This document shows positions 49,490-50,585 of a stretch of DNA of 50,585 nt, in pieces. A program made the position numbers and the translations under genes. The DNA lies in NCBI GenBank assembly GCA_045640525.1, contig JAZUFE010000026.1, positions 1 to 50,585 on the forward strand, written 5' to 3'. Under the pieces are notes generated by a model. That model saw only the letters and a program-made list of their open reading frames with translations, was not told the DNA's origin and made no database searches. The DNA is from JAILLW01 sp045640525. Its GTDB lineage: Bacteria > Bacillota > Clostridia > Lachnospirales > Lachnospiraceae. Position 1 is the first letter of the stretch. Each line of letters starts with the position of its first letter.

Positions 49490-50585
49490 ATGAATAAAAA
49501 TAAAGTATCCGACAACTTCATAAAGAAATTTGCGATATGTACGATAGTGCTGCTGTTTTTGGCAGCAGGTATTGTTATTTTGTTTGATCCTTTTTTTCAT
49601 TATCATAAGCCGCTTGAGTTTTTGAAGGCGGTTCTGTGGGAGAAGGAATATCAGGTACCGGGAACATTGGATCATTTTGATTATGATGCCGTGATAGCGG
49701 GTTCTTCCGTTGCGGAAAACTATAACAACAGATGGTTTGACGAGCGTTTCGATTGCAAATCTGTTAAAGCTATCAGATCATACGGTGCAACGGCTGATTT
49801 ATGCTATTTCATTAATCGGGCATATGAAAGTCATGATTTAAAATATGTATTTTTGAATATTGATCCTTCGTCACTGACACAGGAGATTCACACAACTTTT
49901 GAAGAGACAGGTTCTCCGATGTATCTTTATGACAAGAATCCTCTTAATGATGTTGAATATCTTTGGAACAAAGATGTAATTTTTGAAAGAATCCCCTATA
50001 TGTTGGCCACTTCATTTATGAAGGATTATGATGAAGGAACTTCTTATAATTGGGCACAGTGGAAGGCTTTTAACAAAGAGACGATTCTCTATCACTACAT
50101 TCAAAAAGCCAAAACAGAGGAAATGAAAGCTGAAAACTTCTTTGATGAATTGTCTGCTGAGAATATCAAGCTTGTAACGGATATCGTCGAATCACATCCG
50201 ACGACGCAGTTTTATATCTTTATTCCTCCGTATTCCATTCTCTGGTGGGACAATATGTATCGTGAGGGAGAAACTTTGTGTTATCTGGAGGCCGAAAAGA
50301 AGGCGCTTCTTACGTTGTTGAATTATGATAATGTCAGGATTTTCAATTTCCAAAATGCGGAAGATGTAGTCTACAATCTTGATAATTATACGGACAGTCT
50401 TCACTTTAGCCCGGAAATTAATGAATTCATGTGTGAATGCCTAAAGAACGGTACATATGAACTTAAGTCAAAAGAGGAAGTGGAAACTTCCATTGAAAAA
50501 GTTAAAGCTTATGCACTTACTGCTGCCGAGTACACGGAACGTGAGTATAAGGACGAAATTAAGGTTGAGGTAATTACAGACTCGG
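49490..50585 (+). CDS. SGNH hydrolase-like partner of MBOAT acyltransferase (partial, 3' end cut)
   Basis: At least 365 codons, open to the end of the window. An N-terminal membrane anchor (FAICTIVLLFLAAGIVILF) leads to an extracellular domain. AVIAGSSVAENYNNRW holds the GSS catalytic serine block I, and DSLHFSPEINEF the D..H block V, so it resembles the AlgJ/AlgX- or DltD-type proteins that pass the acyl group to the polysaccharide. It starts 20 bases after the MBOAT stop. The start has only a weak ribosome site. Confidence 0.75.
   Translation, partial: MNKNKVSDNFIKKFAICTIVLLFLAAGIVILFDPFFHYHKPLEFLKAVLWEKEYQVPGTLDHFDYDAVIAGSSVAENYNNRWFDERFDCKSVKAIRSYGATADLCYFINRAYESHDLKYVFLNIDPSSLTQEIHTTFEETGSPMYLYDKNPLNDVEYLWNKDVIFERIPYMLATSFMKDYDEGTSYNWAQWKAFNKETILYHYIQKAKTEEMKAENFFDELSAENIKLVTDIVESHPTTQFYIFIPPYSILWWDNMYREGETLCYLEAEKKALLTLLNYDNVRIFNFQNAEDVVYNLDNYTDSLHFSPEINEFMCECLKNGTYELKSKEEVETSIEKVKAYALTAAEYTEREYKDEIKVEVITDS

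Overview
The window is the replication-origin neighbourhood of a low-GC Gram-positive chromosome, most likely a Lachnospiraceae bacterium of the Butyrivibrio/Pseudobutyrivibrio type. This rests on the gene order dnaN-dnaA-oriC-rpmH-rnpA-yidD-yidC-jag-mnmE-mnmG-rsmG, on clade-typical proteins (DUF3881, DUF4446, a GyrA with Gly where E. coli has Asp87), on strong Shine-Dalgarno sites, and on plant- and starch-glycan enzymes (GH31, GH13). The genus is inferred, not proven.

Layout. 1-4465 is an accessory region: a holin-like type I toxin cut by the window edge, diverged 170-bp-spaced repeats, a REP-associated tyrosine transposase (RAYT) between inverted G-rich repeats, a truncated TOTE-type primase/helicase gene, an AbiEi/AbiEii-type toxin-antitoxin pair, and a membrane protein plus LuxR-type regulator. 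4645-14642 holds a soluble hybrid histidine kinase, a PIG-L deacetylase, a secreted glycine-rich beta-helix protein, an MFS transporter with a GH13 amylase, and a thioredoxin-rubrerythrin fusion. 14663-21295 is a leftward run: Na/Pi symporter-PhoU, DEDD exonuclease, GH31 alpha-xylosidase, cation/proton antiporter, small Cys-rich protein. 21366-29867 is the leftward gyrA-gyrB-recF-rlbA-dnaN-dnaA block. The origin lies at about 28298-30264, with DnaA boxes on both sides of dnaA. 30304-38788 runs rightward: rpmH, rnpA, yidD, yidC, jag, mnmE, mnmG, rsmG and a DegS/DegU-like two-component pair.

38789-39893 is a 1.1-kb non-coding region with two terminators, two perfect parS sites, two diverged inverted copies of a ~200-nt branched fold, and 32-bp tandem repeats. 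39894-47951 holds two proteins of unknown function, parA, parB, DUF4446, an HD-GYP protein, serS, DUF3881, a tRNA-Arg(CCT) that overlaps the DUF3881 stop codon, and murG. The window ends in an MBOAT acyltransferase and a partial SGNH-like partner.

Two themes stand out. First, a REP/RAYT repeat family (core GGGGACGGGGTTAGGGG) supplies stop codons or C-terminal residues to several genes and sits in frame inside the amylase. Second, the paired fold next to parS keeps its helices while the sequence changes. Read as A(-) and B(+), both copies carry ACAGGATGT and ATGGAT hairpins that resemble CsrA sites. This is the best candidate for an undescribed system here.
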